This document shows positions 61,462-64,000 of a stretch of 64,000 nucleotides of DNA, piece after piece. Positions within the stretch are counted from its first letter, which is position 1, and the number at the start of each line of letters is the position of its first letter. The stretch is from Mycteria americana (Eukaryota; Chordata; Aves; Ciconiiformes; Ciconiidae). The notes under the pieces are model-generated. The model saw nothing but the letters and a program-made list of their open reading frames with translations. It was not told the origin of the DNA and did no database searches. The stretch is taken from positions 8,104,828 to 8,168,827 of the forward strand of contig NC_134366.1 in NCBI RefSeq assembly GCF_035582795.1. Direction: 5' to 3'. The position numbers and the translations under genes are program-made.

Positions 61462-62028
61462 GATGCATATAGACGAAATTAACATTTCATCTACGGAAAC
61501 ACAGGAAATTATTCTTTTTCCTTGGACTCTCAGGTCAGCCCACCTTATTTCTTTCAGAAGAAAGAAATACTCTCAGCAAAGAGCTTTCTACTTCACTTTC
61601 CCCTTTGTTTAAATACCAGCTTTACATACCAGCCAGATCTAGATGTTGCTTTGCTGAGCCAACATTACCACTTTCAAACAGCGTTTGCACTAAATTTGAC
61701 AGCCTCGAATACACTTGTACTCAGGGAGTGCCCAGTATTTTGCACAGGTAACCCAAGGGTTAGACAAAGAGGCAACCTGTATTTCCAGTGTTGCCAGCCT
61801 TAGAAAGGTGAGTTTCCTATAGGATGGATGACCCATAAACAGAACAACAACAAGAAAAATCCCTGAAATGGACAACAACGAGCCATGACTATTGTTCAAG
61901 TAATTTCTATAAAGCATTCTGTACGAACATACAAGCATCAGTATAATAAAAACTCCCAAGGTTATCTCCAATACACACATGTACTGCAACACTCCAAGAT
62001 ACAAGACATGCCAAAAGTAGACTGCTAC

Positions 62029-62241
62029 CTCTACTGTCATCCATCTCCCCATCTCTTGAGTGTTCTGACTGGGCATCTGGGGGTGTCTGAAGCACAGCCA
62101 CACTGTTCTGATTTATAATCTTCAGTTTAAGCTTTGGTTTCGTCCGTTTTCTTCTTGGTACTGTAACAGTTAGGCTCTGTAACTGAGACATGCCGGATTC
62201 TGTCAAGCAGACTCCATCCTGGGTGTATGTCTTCGGTGGGT
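62029..62241 (-). CDS. KMT2C: KMT2C E2: DPPKTYTQDGVCLTESG segment
   Basis: 213 nt, phase 1 to 1. It completes Asp and encodes PPKTYTQDGVCLTESGMSQL, then QSLTVTVPRRKRTKPKLKLK, IINQNSVAVLQTPPDAQSEH and SRDGEMDDSR. Close to identical to mammalian KMT2C, which helps fix identity and frame. The intron on its 5' side (62242-63708, 1,467 nt) holds nothing recognised apart from a short imperfect duplication near 63258-63298. Confidence 0.96.
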
Positions 62242-63708
62242 CTACAAAAGTTAAATGAATCATAACAGCAATATAAAGCTCTTTCATTTACAAGTCTTAG
62301 ATGTTTAGGAATAGCACTTTTAAGAGTTAATAATCCACATGTATGGAGCTGTTTCGTGAGTGAGGAAATTGGTATAAATAACACAGAGATATCTGATACT
62401 GTCTTACACATTACAGTTACAGCTTTATAATTTAGAGTCTGATGTCAAATCCAGCAACAATCCATTATTTTGCTACAAAACAACTTACATCAAGGGCTCA
62501 TTAGAAAAAACAATTATTATGGAAATTGGTGCCTTGCAGGGTATTTCTGTACCCCTGGCTCTCACAGAAAACTGTGCAAGTCTTACTTTGGGTCCCTGTT
62601 GTTTATTGGCCAAGGCCCTCATCCAGCCCTCAGCACTGTACCTTCATCTTATTAATGACTTTAAGCCTCCCAGAACTCTTGCTAACTCAGGCAAGTTATT
62701 ATCCCTATTTCACAAGCAGACAAAAACCAATTTATAGCAACTGAGCTGCTCAAGATCAAATTGGAAATTGTGGATAGAACCCAAGTCTCCCAAGACCTGC
62801 AAGACTGCTTCTTCCTCAAGCTGTTACATGACAATTGAGTCTACCAATAAATTCTAACATTCCTTAATTCACCGTGTAGAAAGGCGCTGTCACCTGTGCT
62901 GGGACCCTGCAAGTGGAGGTTTGGGAACTTTCAGGGAATGACCAAATAAGGAAGAGGCTGCAATGATGCTTCTGCTCTTTGGAGCCAATTAAATAATGAT
63001 TTGATAACAGTTTTTGAAAACATGTGTGTCATAACTTTTGTTCCCTTTAACCTAAAATATTTTCTTATGTGACATCTCACACCTCAAAACACAGCTGGTT
63101 CTGAACACAGTTCTTCCCAGATGACTGTTTTCTTACGTTGAACTAAAAAAGAATGTTTGCTTTAAAAAAAGTTGCATACTCTTTTTCAGATTGAAGATTT
63201 GAAGGGAGAACCTTCTCTCAGAACTACATCTGTGCAGTACCAAATGGAAAAAAATTCTGACATGATAGAAGCTGTCCTAACATGATGGAAGCTGTTAGGT
63301 ACTATCATTATAAAAAGTTACTTGTGAGTAGGCTTGTCAAGATTTTCAATTCCTAGCACAAACCAGACAAATACAGAAAAGTTGTGTCCTCCTACAGCTT
63401 GAGCCTGTAAACAGTTGTGTACATGTTTGACTCAGCCCCATGGTGTTATCACTGCTAATATTAAGGCAAGCAACTAAATGTGCAGGATCAAAGCATAATT
63501 TAAAGTAATTATTATACTGCAGGTATGGCAGGCAAAAAAGAAGAAAGGAGAGAGAATGAGAAAAAAAAATGAAAAGCATGCTGCGGTAACTGAAGGATAG
63601 TTAATGCTGTGTGTTATAAAATCATAGAAAAAGGAATTTTTGTCTCATGTGAAAATGTACCCTTAAAATATGCTAAATGATCAAAGATTAAGCATTTACA
63701 TTCTTTAC

Positions 63709-63774
63709 CTAGTTCTTTTGATTTTGAAATAATCTGAGCTCCAACTGATGAATCACAACAGTCCAAAGAAGGCA
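63709..63774 (-). CDS. KMT2C: KMT2C E1 (local): first exon in window
   Basis: 66 nt, phase 1 to 1. It encodes PSLDCCDSSVGAQIISKSKE then L, with AG at the acceptor (plus CT at 63775-63776) and GT at the donor. Phase agreement with E2 supports it. It lies just C-terminal of the last N-terminal PHD finger region, which is outside the window. The remaining 226 nt to the edge are intron. Confidence 0.85.
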   Translation of the reverse strand, partial: CLLWTVVIHQLELRLFQNQKN

Positions 63775-64000
63775 CTGAAAAATATAAGGAAAATAATTTC
63801 AACTTTAAAAAATGGTGACTTGATTTAAACTGAAACTATCAATTAATTTTCCTTCAAACAGTTCTGTTAAACTCCCTAATTTATACTGCTGGCAACATTC
63901 ACTAGCACCTTTAAAATAAAGTGCTTTTCAGTGCCACAGAAGATGTGACTACAAAACAAGCCTGATACAAACTGAAGTCCTCCAACTTCCTAGAGCCAAA

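Larger units (their letters stand above)
57834..62028 (-). other. KMT2C: Intron E2-E3
   Basis: 4,195 nt containing CR1 copy B (60849-61461). The remainder, including GC-richer stretches near 58740-59050 and 60190-60660, has frames of up to about 100 codons but nothing recognisable and no obvious exon. Confidence 0.6.
3615..64000 (-). other. KMT2C: KMT2C gene, 3' portion (39 coding exons in window)
   Basis: KMT2C is the SET-domain methyltransferase that, with UTX, PTIP, PA1, NCOA6, WDR5, RBBP5, ASH2L and DPY30, deposits H3K4me1 at enhancers in the nucleus. I assign KMT2C rather than the paralogue KMT2D from the many DPYxxPPxTPRP repeats in one giant exon, the FVLR residues after the Win motif, the arrangement of linkers such as NNLSNPPTPPASLPPTPPP, and the SET sequence GVYMFRIDNDHVIDATLTGG. 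Thirty-nine exons have AC..CT flanks on the plus strand (AG/GT on the sense strand) and phases that agree at every junction. No frameshift or premature stop was found. The 5' part with the N-terminal PHD clusters is outside the window. Human KMT2C has 59 exons, so E1 here would correspond to about exon 21. Confidence 0.95.

Overview
The window is vertebrate nuclear DNA, most likely from a bird. It carries two recognisable CR1 LINE 3' ends (one on each strand), weaker CR1 scraps, and two copies of an LTR family that I recognise as avian. All the coding sequence I can support is one multi-exon gene on the minus strand: the 3' three quarters of KMT2C (MLL3), the histone H3 lysine-4 mono-methyltransferase of the enhancer-acting COMPASS-like complex.

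Layout, left to right. Positions 1-2798 are downstream intergenic sequence with no recognised gene. Positions 2799-3385 hold an old solo LTR on the plus strand. KMT2C ends at about 3615 with a consensus poly(A) signal and a 3' UTR of about 1.9 kb, with its stop codon at 5522-5524. From there the gene runs to the right edge: 39 coding exons between 5522 and 63774 can be placed with AG/GT boundaries and matching phases, so every intron joins in frame. I number them locally E1 (63709-63774, most 5') to E39. They sum to 11,537 coding nucleotides, about 3,844 residues, of a protein known in mammals at about 4,900 residues. The N-terminal PHD clusters lie beyond position 64000.

Protein order from the N-terminal side: a basic linker (E1-E5), an acidic repeat-poor region (E6-E11), an HMG-box-like segment (E12-E14), a large exon with a dozen or so DPYxxPPxTPRP-type repeats (E15), a Pro/Gln-rich and then Asp-rich exon with LxxLL motifs (E16-E17), a Gln-rich coiled coil (E21-E22), a nuclear basic region (E23), conserved linkers (E24-E31), an extended PHD plus FYRN (E32), FYRC (E33-E34), a Win motif for WDR5 (E34), and SET plus post-SET (E36-E39).

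The most notable unexplained element is a perfectly open, phase 0-0, 96-nt candidate cassette exon at 52221-52316. It would insert 32 residues between two conserved KMT2C/KMT2D segments. Other points are a tandem splice donor controlling four residues next to the Win motif, an uninterrupted CAG tract, a pair of mutually exclusive hairpins in an intron, and two inverted copies of one LTR family that bracket the 3' part of the gene. I see no sign of a wholly new biological system; this is an ordinary large chromatin-regulator locus with some alternative-splicing candidates.
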